A DNA stretch of 64,000 nt, from assembly GCA_012934845.2 (NCBI GenBank), contig WNNJ02002834.1:1-64000 (forward strand), in the 5' to 3' direction. The notes beneath the pieces are model-generated. The model was not told where the DNA came from. It made no database searches and saw only the letters and a program-made list of their open reading frames with translations. The stretch is from Pomphorhynchus laevis. Taxonomy: Eukaryota; Acanthocephala; Palaeacanthocephala; Echinorhynchida; Pomphorhynchidae. Shown piece after piece: positions 48,877 to 58,670 of the stretch; positions within the stretch are counted from its first letter, which is position 1, and each line of letters starts with the position of its first letter. The position numbers and the translations under genes are program-made.

Positions 48877-51342
48877 GTGGATGAATTATTTGAAGAGGCA
48901 ATGTATTTGCAACAAAACGTAATCTCAAATAGTCCACCACTGACTGCTTTAGATTGGAAAAGAAGCTACATAAATTTGATGACTGCAGGTAAACTCGCGG
49001 CAGAATCTGCTACATTGTCAGGGGAACTGGTGGCCGGTCTGCTGTCTCATAGCGACATCGTAGATGGTAAATCGGTAAAGCAATTATTACAGGAATTACA
49101 CCCAAAGGCCGAACCAATTAATGAAGAAGCCCTACTAACAGTTCCAATCACAACACGTAATCACCACCCGGTTCGTTTTTTAGAGATCAGCGAAGATCAC
49201 ATTATCAATGCTTGTCGACGAACTCATGGAAGTGCAGGACCTTCGGGGGTCGATGCACAATCCTGGCGAAGATTCCTTACATGTTTTGGAGCAGACTCTC
49301 GCAATCTGGCACGTTCCCTCGCTGACCTAGCCATCAGTATTGCGAGAAAAAATTTACCTATGGGCTCACTAGACGCGTTTACTGGGTGTAGACTCGTCGC
49401 AATTCGGAAAAAAGCAGGTGGAATTAGACCGATAGGAATTTGTGAAGTCTCGAGAAGAATCATCTGCCGCACGTTATTGAGTATAATCAAAATGAATCTG
49501 ATGGAGGCTGCAGGTGTTCTCCAATTAGCTGCATCTCAGAAATCTGGAATTGAATATGCTGTGCGATCATTACGAGACGCCTATTTTGTGAACAGTGATC
49601 AATGCCTGCTTGCTGTCGACGCTTCTAACGCATTTAACACCATCAATCGAGCTACCGCACTCCATAACATCAATTATACTAGTCCAGCGCTTACGGTAGC
49701 CCTGCAGAATGTTTATAAATCACCAGCAATGCTCTATTTAGATGGAGATACAATAGCCTCGATGGAGGGATTTACTCAGGGAGATCCCTTGGCAATGCCT
49801 GCGTATGCTATGTCCACTCTACCACTTATCGATTACATCCAGCGAAATGTTCCTCGAATTGTTCAAAGGTGGTACGCCGATGACTCAAACTTTGTCGGCA
49901 GTAGTGAAGACATCCAAAAGGTCTGGGATATTCTCACAAACAAGGGTCCCCTTTATGGATACCATGTAAATGCCTCCAAAACAAAGATGCTATCTAACAA
50001 ACGGTTCGATATGCCTTTATCCCTGGCTGGAGTATCGAATTACACTACCGGGTCGATAACACTTGGAGTGCCCATTGGCACTGAAATATTCGTTTCTGAG
50101 CACACCACCGAGAGATGTAACGCATGGATATCTGTCGTCGATCGACTAAAGGAGGTAGCCCTATTTGATCCACACGTTGCATTCACTGGTTTGGTTCATT
50201 CAGTGCAGTTCAGATGGACACATTACCTCCGGCTGATTGAGTGCAGACCAGAAAGCTTGTTGGATCTGCACAATGCGATCTTTCAGTCACTCGTACCAGT
50301 CCTTACTAAATTTCCGCTCGACGCGAAGTGGATCACAATTATTTCTTCGCCGCTAAAGCTAGGAGGCCTTGGTATCTTTGATCCCTGCTTTAACAATCAA
50401 GTTGAGTTCCAGGGATCTTTAGAAATGTGTAGAGCGTTTGATTGCGCTGACAGCGCTGAGCAACTTTATGAACTGCAAAATTCGATCTCAGCAGGTATAT
50501 CTAATAAAAGAAAAATAATATTTAATGAGAGGCTTGCAGCGATTACTAAGTCCCTGGAGCCCGGAATTGCCAATTCCATATCACATGCTGCAACTAACGG
50601 AGCGTCCTCCTGGATCAGCTCACTGCCACTAAAGACAGAGAGGTTTCACCTCAGTCCTTTGGAATTCATCGATGCTCTACGCTGCCGATATGGATGGTCA
50701 ACCCTGACCGAAGAACGACAGTGCGTCTGTGGAGAGTTAATGGGTGTTGGTCATGCACTCTCTTGCGCCAGAGGAGGCTTACCGACAATCAGACATAACG
50801 CAATCAGGGACATAATTGCCCAAGAATTAACAGAAGTATGTCACGGTGTGGGAATCGAACCTCGTCTTTCTCAAATCCCCGAGTCTATGTCCTTTCAATC
50901 TTCTTGCACCACAAGAGATGTACAAGCAAGACTGGATATTGTATGTTCTGGATTGCATGCGGAACGATATGAGCGGACGTTCTGTGACGTCACGATTTTT
51001 TCAACACTTGCTCAATCTTACGCAAATCGTAGTGCCCGTTCCGCCTTCGAGTTCAACGAAAAACGCAAGATTTCAAAATACGGGGAGCGAATCGAACTGG
51101 TAGAGCATGGTAGTTTTATGCCCCTTGTTTTTTCCACATCAGCGGGCATGGGTGCAAGTACAATATCACTGTTGCGGTCAATCACTCGCAAGAAATCCGA
51201 GGCACATCCACAGTATTACGCGGATAATCTCATTCGCTTGAAGAGACGTATTGCCTTCTCAATCATGCGTTCATGCTCGGCCTCGCTTCGGGCTCCTAGA
51301 TCTAGCCGTTCATTTCCGGCAACACCGTTTACGGAAGCATGA
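48877..51342 (+). CDS. Retroelement ORF2: RT, zinc knuckle, restriction-like nuclease
   Basis: 821 codons from the first GTG; the frame is open from 48,793 and the extra part (IERRLKLWSESK) looks coding, so the true start is probably not this GTG. RT: KAGGIRPIGICEVSRR near residue 180, motif A DASNAFN near 248, motif B TQGDPLAMP near 300, catalytic YADD at 333-336. A CxCx7Hx4C zinc knuckle begins at 616, followed by RHNAIRD. The nuclease block has ARLDIV near 684, FCDVTIF near 702 and KRKISKY near 730. Domain order fits target-primed retrotransposition. No stop or frame break within it. Confidence 0.85.
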   Translation: MDELFEEAMYLQQNVISNSPPLTALDWKRSYINLMTAGKLAAESATLSGELVAGLLSHSDIVDGKSVKQLLQELHPKAEPINEEALLTVPITTRNHHPVRFLEISEDHIINACRRTHGSAGPSGVDAQSWRRFLTCFGADSRNLARSLADLAISIARKNLPMGSLDAFTGCRLVAIRKKAGGIRPIGICEVSRRIICRTLLSIIKMNLMEAAGVLQLAASQKSGIEYAVRSLRDAYFVNSDQCLLAVDASNAFNTINRATALHNINYTSPALTVALQNVYKSPAMLYLDGDTIASMEGFTQGDPLAMPAYAMSTLPLIDYIQRNVPRIVQRWYADDSNFVGSSEDIQKVWDILTNKGPLYGYHVNASKTKMLSNKRFDMPLSLAGVSNYTTGSITLGVPIGTEIFVSEHTTERCNAWISVVDRLKEVALFDPHVAFTGLVHSVQFRWTHYLRLIECRPESLLDLHNAIFQSLVPVLTKFPLDAKWITIISSPLKLGGLGIFDPCFNNQVEFQGSLEMCRAFDCADSAEQLYELQNSISAGISNKRKIIFNERLAAITKSLEPGIANSISHAATNGASSWISSLPLKTERFHLSPLEFIDALRCRYGWSTLTEERQCVCGELMGVGHALSCARGGLPTIRHNAIRDIIAQELTEVCHGVGIEPRLSQIPESMSFQSSCTTRDVQARLDIVCSGLHAERYERTFCDVTIFSTLAQSYANRSARSAFEFNEKRKISKYGERIELVEHGSFMPLVFSTSAGMGASTISLLRSITRKKSEAHPQYYADNLIRLKRRIAFSIMRSCSASLRAPRSSRSFPATPFTEA

Positions 51343-51367
51343 CATTTAAACTCTTCGATTTTGTAAT

Positions 51368-51394
51368 AATAAATTTTCTTTTCAAAAAAAAAAA
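51368..51394 (+). terminator. Poly(A) signal and A tract of copy E
   Basis: AATAAA at 51,368-51,373, then 11 A at 51,384-51,394. This marks the 3' end of the + strand element; the 3' end of the opposite LINE starts within about 50 bp. Confidence 0.7.
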
Positions 51395-51484
51395 GTATTA
51401 CAAGTTATAGCCAAATGGCTGTTTCAACTGATCACATAGGAAATAAAAAAGAAAAGAAAAGAAGAAAAAAAAAGTTAATAGCGG

Positions 51485-51919
51485 TTACATAATATTGTAT
51501 ACATTCGGAATGCCATGATCGTTAATCCACTGACGAAGTTGAACTTTAAATTGAGATAAGTCCTTGGTACATGCTATTTCTCCTGGCAACGTGTTCCAGG
51601 CGTTTAATGCTCGATGTGAGAGCCTAGCCAAACTCACTACTTTACCATGGGGAAACTTAAATAGTTTCAACGGGTGGCCACGATGCGTCTGAGAACAAAC
51701 TTTAACATAGCACGAGGGAAAACCATCTATCCCATTTACCATTCGCCATAATGCAACAAGGTCTAGGTAATATAGCCTCTGACCCAAAGATGGTATCTTT
51801 AGAAATTCAAGCCGTTCACGATATGAATATGATCCATCCATACACATTCGAGAACCTCTACGAAGGATTGACTCTAGTCTATTGAACTCTTTCTTAGTGT
51901 ATGGAAAAACTGCTTGCAC
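51485..51919 (-). pseudogene. C-terminal part of LINE ORF2, shifted frame
   Basis: After LYCALFARI the main frame stops. The next frame resumes with the expected RPHIEYCVQAVFPYTKKEF and carries the conserved tail (RRGSRMCMDGSYSY, ERLEFLKIPSLGQRR-like, RALNAWNTLPGEI, LSQFKVQLRQW). A single-base change near 51,925 explains it. Confidence 0.8.
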
Positions 51920-51927
51920 ACAGTACT

Positions 51928-54522
51928 CTATATGCGGGCGAACAGAGCGCAGTAAAGCCGTTTGAAGACGTATGGATTAATACGATTAAATGCATTTTTG
52001 ACGCAGTACATAGCTCGCAAAGCCTTGCTATGGGCAAACTCTGTAATTGATCGGGATTTCAATGTCCTATGCACCATGACACCCAGATCCCTATACTCCA
52101 TGACGACATTAAGAATTGAAGTTCCGAGGCGAAAACGACGGTCATCGCAACGCCTTCCTAATTTCATGTGGCCGCATTTGTCAACATTGATCTTCATACC
52201 AGTAGCCTCACTCCATTGATATATTTCATTAAGGTCTTCCTGCAGGGAAATGCCAAGCGGATCAATATCATCTACAGACCATATTTTGAGGTCGTCAGCA
52301 AAAGCAAGACAGGGACTCTGAATCCGCAGCAACAAATCGTTAAGGAACACAATAAACAGCAGAGGTCCTAGTACGGTACCTTGCGGAACACCACAGTAAA
52401 CGCGTCTGGAAGTGGAAAGATGGGTGCCAACTCTCACCCTAAAGAAACGATGACGTAGGAAATCTTGAATCCAATTACACAACATTACAGGAATGCCGTA
52501 GTTAAATAGTAATGCTACCAAGCTCTCATGCGGCACCCGATCGAATGCTCTTGAAAAGTCAATGAATACCACATTAATTGATTGGCCGCGACTGACCGCC
52601 TCAACCCACATTTCGCGTGAAGTCAATAAGTTTGTTAAGCAGGAACGACCAGGGAGGAAACCGTGCTGAGAAGACGACATTATTCCGAGTTCCCTCAAGT
52701 GATGCCTGATCCGGGTGGCGATCAACTTTTCTAGCACTTTGCATAGAGAACTAGTCAGGCTGATTGGTCTATAGTCAGTACAAGCCGTTGCAATGGTTTT
52801 CTTTGGGATCGGAACTACGATGGCAGTTTTCCAGACTTCAGGAACACATCCACTGGTCAAACTGTTCTCAAAAATAGCAAGAAGGGAAGGAGCCAAATAT
52901 CTAGATAAATTCTTCAAGAGAAACGGCGAAATGTCATCAGGGCCAGTAGAGCTAAATGGGTCAAGCTGATCAAGCTGACTTACAATCTCACTAATCGTTA
53001 CTGGAAGAAAACGCGAAGATTGCTTTAATGCTACACCATGCGAAGTGATAGAAGCTCTTTGTGAATTATTTGTCGGTATCGAAAAAGACGTAGCAAGGCA
53101 TTCCACAATACCACTCTGAGAAGTTATCATACATCCCTCCGCATTAAGGACATACTTGATTTCTGTATTAAGGGTTCTGTTGCGACGAACATAGGCCAAG
53201 AATAGTTTTGGATTCCGTGTTACATTATTAGCGATATACGATTCGAATGCACATCGTTTTGTTGCTTTCACTCTAGTACAAAGATTTCGAACATATTTAT
53301 ATCTGGCAGAGAAACTAGAATCAGAACGCTGAAGCTTCCATAAACAATTTCTTGAACTTATTAGTTGTCTGACGTTGGAATCTATCCATGCAGGTGACTT
53401 AGCAGCATAAGAGGATTCGCGCATAGGGGCAAGAATATCAGATAATTTATGTAGGTAATCAGTGATCATATTGAATGATAGCTTGTCCGTGTTCATAAAA
53501 GTACACGGGAATTGGTTGTAAACTCTCAAAACATCTTCTCTTCTCACTTTCAACCAATGACTTTTGTAAGTTTTTGAACAAGGTGGACAGAATCTGGAAT
53601 AAGGGACAGCCGTCAAGGAGAGCAAGCAGTGGTCACTACTTCCTAAAGGAGGGAGATGATCAACTTTGATTATGTCTCCTACATATCTGGAAAACACCAG
53701 ATCAAGTACCGAATCCGATCTTGAAGTTAAGCAAGTTGGTTCTTGTACATGCTGAATCAGCATGAGTTCCTCAGCAAGGAACTCAGATATTTCCCTTTCC
53801 GTGGAACTACCATCAGAAAAGACATAGTCTGACCATCTAGATCGTGGAAGATTAAAATCGCCCAAAAGAATAAAGTGAGGGGAGGAACATACCGATTGTA
53901 AAATAAGTTTTAGTTGATCAGTGTCTGCAATTACTGACGGAGATCGATACACGACGCAAAAATTCATACTGGTCGCTGAGTGATCAATACGGAAGCATAG
54001 AGTCTCAAAAGACCCACAAGGGTCACAAATATTCAACACCTCAGATATGAGGAAATTTTCTCTGACATACGCGGCGACACCGCCACCTCGCCTACCTGAT
54101 ATCCTGTCGCTTCGTATAAGGCGAAAACCAGGAATGTTCACAGTGGTATCGACAATATATTGATGCAACCAGGACTCAGCAACGCAGAAAATGTCATACG
54201 AATGAGAAAGCATGTGATACTTCAACTCCACTATTTGAGCAGGCAAACTACGAAGATTAGAATACCCAATCGATAAATAGCGTGTGGGTTGTGGTAAGGG
54301 ATTACTAGGAACGGTGAATAATTTGCTGAATGAAACTAAGTGTCCCAGATCAGAATTGAAACTAACACTATTGAAGAGTTTCGATGAATGACTGTTGAAA
54401 CTACCTTTTCCAGACGAACTAGCAAAATTCAAACTGGATACTGCTAAGTGACGCTGTTGATCGTTATGGGATTCCAACGAACTACTGGGTGCCACCTGAC
54501 AACCTGAAAATTTCGTATGCAT
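51928..54522 (-). CDS. LINE ORF2: endonuclease and reverse transcriptase
   Basis: 864 codons. Apurinic-type endonuclease: AESWL near 115, GRRGGGVAAYVRE near 144, LLGDFN at 219-224, SSDHCLL at 295. RT: DYRPISLTSSLCKVLEKL near 583, FIDFSRAFDRVPH near 653, GVPQGTVLGPLLF at 711, catalytic FADDLKIW at 741-748. The FADD box and tail favour the CR1/L2 group within the Jockey superfamily. The protein nicks target DNA and primes reverse transcription there. It ends early through a frame change (see the C-terminal entry). Confidence 0.87.
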   Translation of the reverse strand: MHTKFSGCQVAPSSSLESHNDQQRHLAVSSLNFASSSGKGSFNSHSSKLFNSVSFNSDLGHLVSFSKLFTVPSNPLPQPTRYLSIGYSNLRSLPAQIVELKYHMLSHSYDIFCVAESWLHQYIVDTTVNIPGFRLIRSDRISGRRGGGVAAYVRENFLISEVLNICDPCGSFETLCFRIDHSATSMNFCVVYRSPSVIADTDQLKLILQSVCSSPHFILLGDFNLPRSRWSDYVFSDGSSTEREISEFLAEELMLIQHVQEPTCLTSRSDSVLDLVFSRYVGDIIKVDHLPPLGSSDHCLLSLTAVPYSRFCPPCSKTYKSHWLKVRREDVLRVYNQFPCTFMNTDKLSFNMITDYLHKLSDILAPMRESSYAAKSPAWIDSNVRQLISSRNCLWKLQRSDSSFSARYKYVRNLCTRVKATKRCAFESYIANNVTRNPKLFLAYVRRNRTLNTEIKYVLNAEGCMITSQSGIVECLATSFSIPTNNSQRASITSHGVALKQSSRFLPVTISEIVSQLDQLDPFSSTGPDDISPFLLKNLSRYLAPSLLAIFENSLTSGCVPEVWKTAIVVPIPKKTIATACTDYRPISLTSSLCKVLEKLIATRIRHHLRELGIMSSSQHGFLPGRSCLTNLLTSREMWVEAVSRGQSINVVFIDFSRAFDRVPHESLVALLFNYGIPVMLCNWIQDFLRHRFFRVRVGTHLSTSRRVYCGVPQGTVLGPLLFIVFLNDLLLRIQSPCLAFADDLKIWSVDDIDPLGISLQEDLNEIYQWSEATGMKINVDKCGHMKLGRRCDDRRFRLGTSILNVVMEYRDLGVMVHRTLKSRSITEFAHSKALRAMYCVKNAFNRINPYVFKRLYCALFARI

Positions 54523-55274
54523 AAGTTCGTTTCACCTTCAGATAGCCGGTTTCGTAATACTGTTTTTGCTTCTTTCAACTTTAAACGATCTTCGAGACTC
54601 AGATCCTTAAGAATACGATGTGGATAATCTTTAAGTCGAAAACCACGTTTGAGCAAAAGGTCTGCATGTTTTGCGGAAGATAATACAACTTTCAACAATC
54701 TTGGTTTCTCTACCACCTTTTTTCCAAGTCGAAACAACTTTGTAACCTTCAGAGTAGAAGCTAGCTTCTCATCACCTTCTAAGAGTAACTGACAGAACAC
54801 AGTACGGAGGCTGGACACATCATCATTCATACGTGTTTGTGAGTTACTGGCCTTTTATTCAGCGATACCACTAAATAAGATATTGCAAGACCTATCTGGA
54901 TGCGAACGGTAGTTTGTAGAAGGAGCGTTGTCCAAAGAAATGCTCTGACCATTTGACGGTAAATAATTTCCTGATTTATTCTTATTTTTGGCCTTCTGTT
55001 TTCTATCGATGGCCCCACTCGAATCGATACCTCAGATTTCACCCAATTGATGGTATGTCGATCCAGCGTTTCGTGTAGGTTGCAATAGAGTGTTGCGCCA
55101 TACCCTTCCTTTGTTTACAGCTGGTGTAGTTTGTTCAACATGAATGACCGATTTTTCTTTGTCCTGAAAGGATGACAGCATTTGAAGTTCGACATTTGAA
55201 GTATTATCGTGCTGATGCGTAGATGACAGTGAAGGTAATTCAATCCTCGGTTCACATAGGTCAATGAGTGTCAT
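54444..55274 (-). pseudogene. LINE ORF1 with two in-frame stops
   Basis: A single frame runs 277 codons, interrupted near 55,036 (after TYHQLGEI) and near 54,850 (after NILFSGIAE). NILFSGIAE, then VTKLFRLGKK and RPxLLKVVL-like and DLSLEDRLKLKEAK segments are typical of the RNA-binding ORF1 of CR1/Jockey LINEs. Its end overlaps the ORF2 start by 79 nt. Confidence 0.75.
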
Positions 55275-55666
55275 CTATGGCAGCTTAACGACAGGATAGC
55301 AAGACAATATGCGTCTGTCTTGACGAAGCATTTAAGTTGATAGGTAACTATATCACAACAATTCACATCACAAACCATATCTTGCACTAGTTTCATTTGG
55401 AGGGCCGAAATTTAGCAGAACAAAAGCCGCAATAGCCTTGCTCTTGATGACGACTTATTTAAAGAATGTCGAAAAGACCACACTAAACGAGTCTATTCCA
55501 GATCACATTTTCACTAGTGACTGTTGATGTTGAGCAATTATGCACAACCATAACTATAATATACATAACTATAATGCACTAAAACAAAACAACCGCACAG
55601 ATAAATAAACTTTGAATAAAGAAGACTATCAAAGAGCAAGTAATGCTGATATGATATTTGTATCAT

Positions 55667-55903
55667 TTCTGGTGCAACATGTTTAGTGAGAAAGACAGAT
55701 AAAAAATCGTAAAATGAGAATATCACGAGCGATCCTACTATTACCTTTACCGATGTTTAATGATTTACCAATTTTTATTTATAATACTAACTTTTTGATA
55801 ATATTAACGGTAACTTAAAAGGTTAATGATAAAGATAAGTTAATGTGATATTATTGTAAAAGGTATCGAAACATTTTACAATTTTAAACTTTTTAATTTT
55901 ATT
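55667..55903 (+). repeat. Right arm of the 237-bp inverted repeat
   Basis: Complement of 47,361-47,597. Sequence to its left (55,600-55,666, ATCAAAGAGCAAGTAATGCTGATAT) also matches the 1.26-kb dispersed repeat (near 23,925), so the arm belongs to that family. Confidence 0.88.
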
Positions 55904-56059
55904 CTACATTTGATTGTGTAAAATACGAACAGCACATAAATAATAATGAAGATTTTCTTTATCAAAATTAGTACATGGAGATATAAGTGTCTTAAAAATA
56001 AAAGAAGAAAAAGAAGATGGGTCAGATATTCCTCGTATTTCGTTATGTTTAGTCCTCCA

Positions 56060-57725
56060 ATTTACGGCCTAAGGTCAAGTGAAATCTAACTGACTCAGCT
56101 ACTTCTGCGGTTGTGATCTCCGGGACTGGTCCAGAGGTGCATATACCCATAGGTAGATCAGGATGGGGAATTCTATGTTACATATTTCGTTGTAATGTTC
56201 GCGCCATCTGTCCTGAATTTCTCTATCATCTCGCAGTATAGTTCCATCTTTACTCTTTATTTGGGCAAAGTGAGTGATGTCTTTGGCGGCATTTGATCGA
56301 GACCTTGCAAGGCGGTATATATCACATTCACCTTCGGGGTACTCTAGATTATTGTACAGGTCTGCGATGTAATTATTTTTGCTCTCTGCCAATTTCGTTT
56401 TGGCAATCCTATTTTGTATAGGTAACGTTCTTTATCGTCTGAGAGCTGAGACAGTTTCCACTTTTTATATGCGTCCTTTTTATCTCGTACAGCTTGTTGG
56501 ACCTCTTCATTCCAGAACCACGTTTGTTTGTCAATAAACTTTCGACCTGACTTGGTGACACCGAGGATTGGTTGCGCTGCATTGGATATATTTCGGACGG
56601 CAGATTCCCAACACTCGTTTACATCCTCTGTTAATGATGTGGTCTGGATAGCCAAATGGAGAGCAGGGGTTAGTTTATCTCCGCATTCTCGATGTTTCCA
56701 CCATCGAGAATGGTGGAAACATATTAACAGACTCCCAATAATCGTTGAGAGTTTATTAATTGGCGTTGGTATTAGGGTATCCATTACCAGTGGGAGGTGT
56801 TGACTAGCAACTGGTTCGAAGGGAATCACTTTGGTGTTCTTGACTAGTTTAAGATCGGTTCGGCAGCATGTCCAAAAATCGATCTGCGTCTTGTGGTTTC
56901 CACTGGAGTACGTGACTAGGTGAGAGTTTCGTTTGGCGAAGAAAGTATTGCACAGTGCAAGGTCTTGTGCTTGCGCTTAGTCAAGGATCCTTGCTCCATC
57001 TTCATTTAAAGTTCCGATACCCAGGCCACCGAGGTTTCGTTGGAACGAAGGATGTTCGGAGCCGATATGGCCGTTTAGGTCTCCGCCTACGAAGACAATT
57101 TCATCTTCCTTGACAGATTGGGTCGCGTCCTGAGTCTTTGCCAAAAATCGTCCTTTTCTTCGTCGGAGCGACCTTGTTGAGGAGCATATGCTGAGATTAT
57201 TACTACTCTGCGTGTTTTGATATCTAACGCGGCTAACATGATGCGGTCTGAGATTCGTTGTATCGCTGTAATAGATTGTTGCAAGTGCTCAGATAATATG
57301 ATCCCGACTCCATTTCTTCCTTTGATAGTGCCGTGGTAATAAAGCTTATACCCATCGCCGATCTTTTTCGCTTTGTAACCTTTCCATATAGTTTCCTGAA
57401 CAACTGCAATAACGACATTGCGTTGTTTGAGGTTGGCAGCTAATTCTCTGCTTTTTCCGATTAGTGTACCGATGTTTAGTGACATTAGATGTAGGTTTTG
57501 AGGTTGGACTTGCTTCTTTATCCGACTTCGTCCGTGAGTCGGTAACCCTTTGATATTTGTCACGTCATGCAGGATATGGCGCGCGTCGCTTGCAAGGGAC
57601 GCCCTAGTAACGTAGTTTGGGGTTTGTAGACTTTTCATTTTGTTTGTTGTTGGAGCGGAATTTTTACGAGTGGATGCCCTTCCTAGCCTCAACCCTCCTC
57701 CATTTTCTCCGGTCGGGACCGGCAT
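56060..57725 (-). mobile_element. RTE-type LINE, 5' half
   Basis: From 57,725: an N-terminal part, then the endonuclease (LHLMSLNIGTLIGKSRELA, VVQETIWKGYKAKKIG, GVGIILSEHL, VVIISAYAPQQGRSDEEKDD). The frame is lost near the GDxN region but nucleotides there still read VGGDLNGHIGSEH-like on the - strand. After it come KFIDKQTWFWNEEVQQAVRD and the linker (GECDIYRLARSR, DGTILRDDREIQDRWREHY). It stops just before the RT. RTE clade by these motifs. Broken by several frame changes. Confidence 0.82.
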
Positions 57726-57729
57726 TGGC

Positions 57730-58130
57730 TGAGTTAGTGATTACTTATATGCATTGTTTTAAATCGAGTAATGTTCTGGATGAGACCGCATCGGTTTAGT
57801 CTTTTAAAGAACTATAACGTCAGCATCTCAACCAGATAGAAGACGAAGAGCAAAAGCAACTCCCGAATTTCACTGAAGTATGTTCAAGAAAGCGACTTGA
57901 GTACTTCCCTTTGCGTTGGCTGCTGGTTTTTAAAGACAAGCAAACCAGTCGGCATTTGTTGTAAGAGGTTTGCCTTTCCCCGAGACGGGACCAGCAACAG
58001 GCCCGGAATTCTCACTTGCACAGTCTATGTAAATGGGGCTGATAGAAATATCTTCAGCTCCGGTTAAAAAAAAGATTTATTTTAACTGGCAAATGCGTGC
58101 CAGCGCACGCTTACATGACCACACAAAAAA
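57730..58130. other. Spacer, possibly LINE 5' leader
   Basis: Less AT-rich than the surroundings and lies 5' of the RTE LINE, so it may be its leader. No ORF or structure recognised. Confidence 0.4.
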
Positions 58131-58670
58131 AACAAGACTGTGAATCAGGTGTCGAGAAGGTGTGAACGGAGGAGGTGTTTGAATGTGATAAAGGAGGGGG
58201 CGCAGCGGACGTCGAGAGGGAGTTGATTACAGGCGAGTGAGGCGGCGACGAGGAAGGATCGGAGACCGTAGTTGTTGGAGTAATTAGAAACGTGGAGTAA
58301 GAGGGTATGACAGGAACGAGGCGATAGCGAGGTGGGGCGAGTATCGTCTAAGAAAGGAAGGTTGATGAACGATGGGGAGCCGACAGCGATGAGACAAAAA
58401 GTAACGAGAAGAAGGTGGAGTTTGATGCGGATGTGGATGGTGGGCCAGGAGAGTTGGGCGAGATATGTGGATGTGTGGTCGAAGCGACGGAGACGAAAGA
58501 GCACTCGAACGGCGGTGTTGATTATTCGTTGTAGGGGTAGGATGATGGATTTTGGAGAATTGGCGAAAAGGCTAAGGCAGTAATCGATTTTAGGGACAAG
58601 AAGCGATGAAAGATGAGACATACAAGAACGGAAGTCGATAAGGGGGGCGGATACGGCGGAAATCACGGAG
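58130..58670 (-). mobile_element. CR1/L2-like LINE 3' coding end
   Basis: An open 173-codon stretch: LVPKIDYCLSLFANSPKSII, PLQRIINTAVRVLFRLRRFD, HTSTYLAQLSWPTIHIRIK, LACNQLPLDVR and TFKHLLRSHLL. This is the conserved region after the RT in CR1/L2-type LINEs. The 5' part is missing; its truncated end is fused to the tail of a Penelope-like element. Confidence 0.8.

Larger units (their letters stand above)
48270..51394 (+). mobile_element. Apparently intact RT/nuclease retroelement, copy E
   Basis: A 3.1-kb unit with a short 5' leader, two overlapping ORFs, an AATAAA signal at 51,368-51,373 and an A11 tail at 51,384-51,394. The layout (Cys-rich ORF1, then RT, zinc knuckle and PD-(D/E)xK-like nuclease) is that of non-LTR retroelements with restriction-like endonucleases such as the R2 group, though the RT is not R2-like enough for me to name a clade. 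No terminal repeats were seen. It is the youngest-looking member of a family with four broken copies in this window. Confidence 0.8.
51440..55290 (-). mobile_element. Nearly whole CR1-like LINE
   Basis: ORF1 (55,274-54,444) overlaps ORF2 (54,522-51,928), and the end of ORF2 continues in another frame (51,919-51,485). I count two in-frame stops in ORF1 and one frame change in ORF2, so few changes separate it from an active copy. The 3' side is a purine-rich A/G tract (on the - strand, T/C as written in part) meeting the tail of copy E. No target-site duplication identified. Confidence 0.82.

Noticed and set aside
50846-51103. Second-frame ORF inside copy E ORF2
   Set aside because: Overlaps the nuclease block in another frame; no independent signal.
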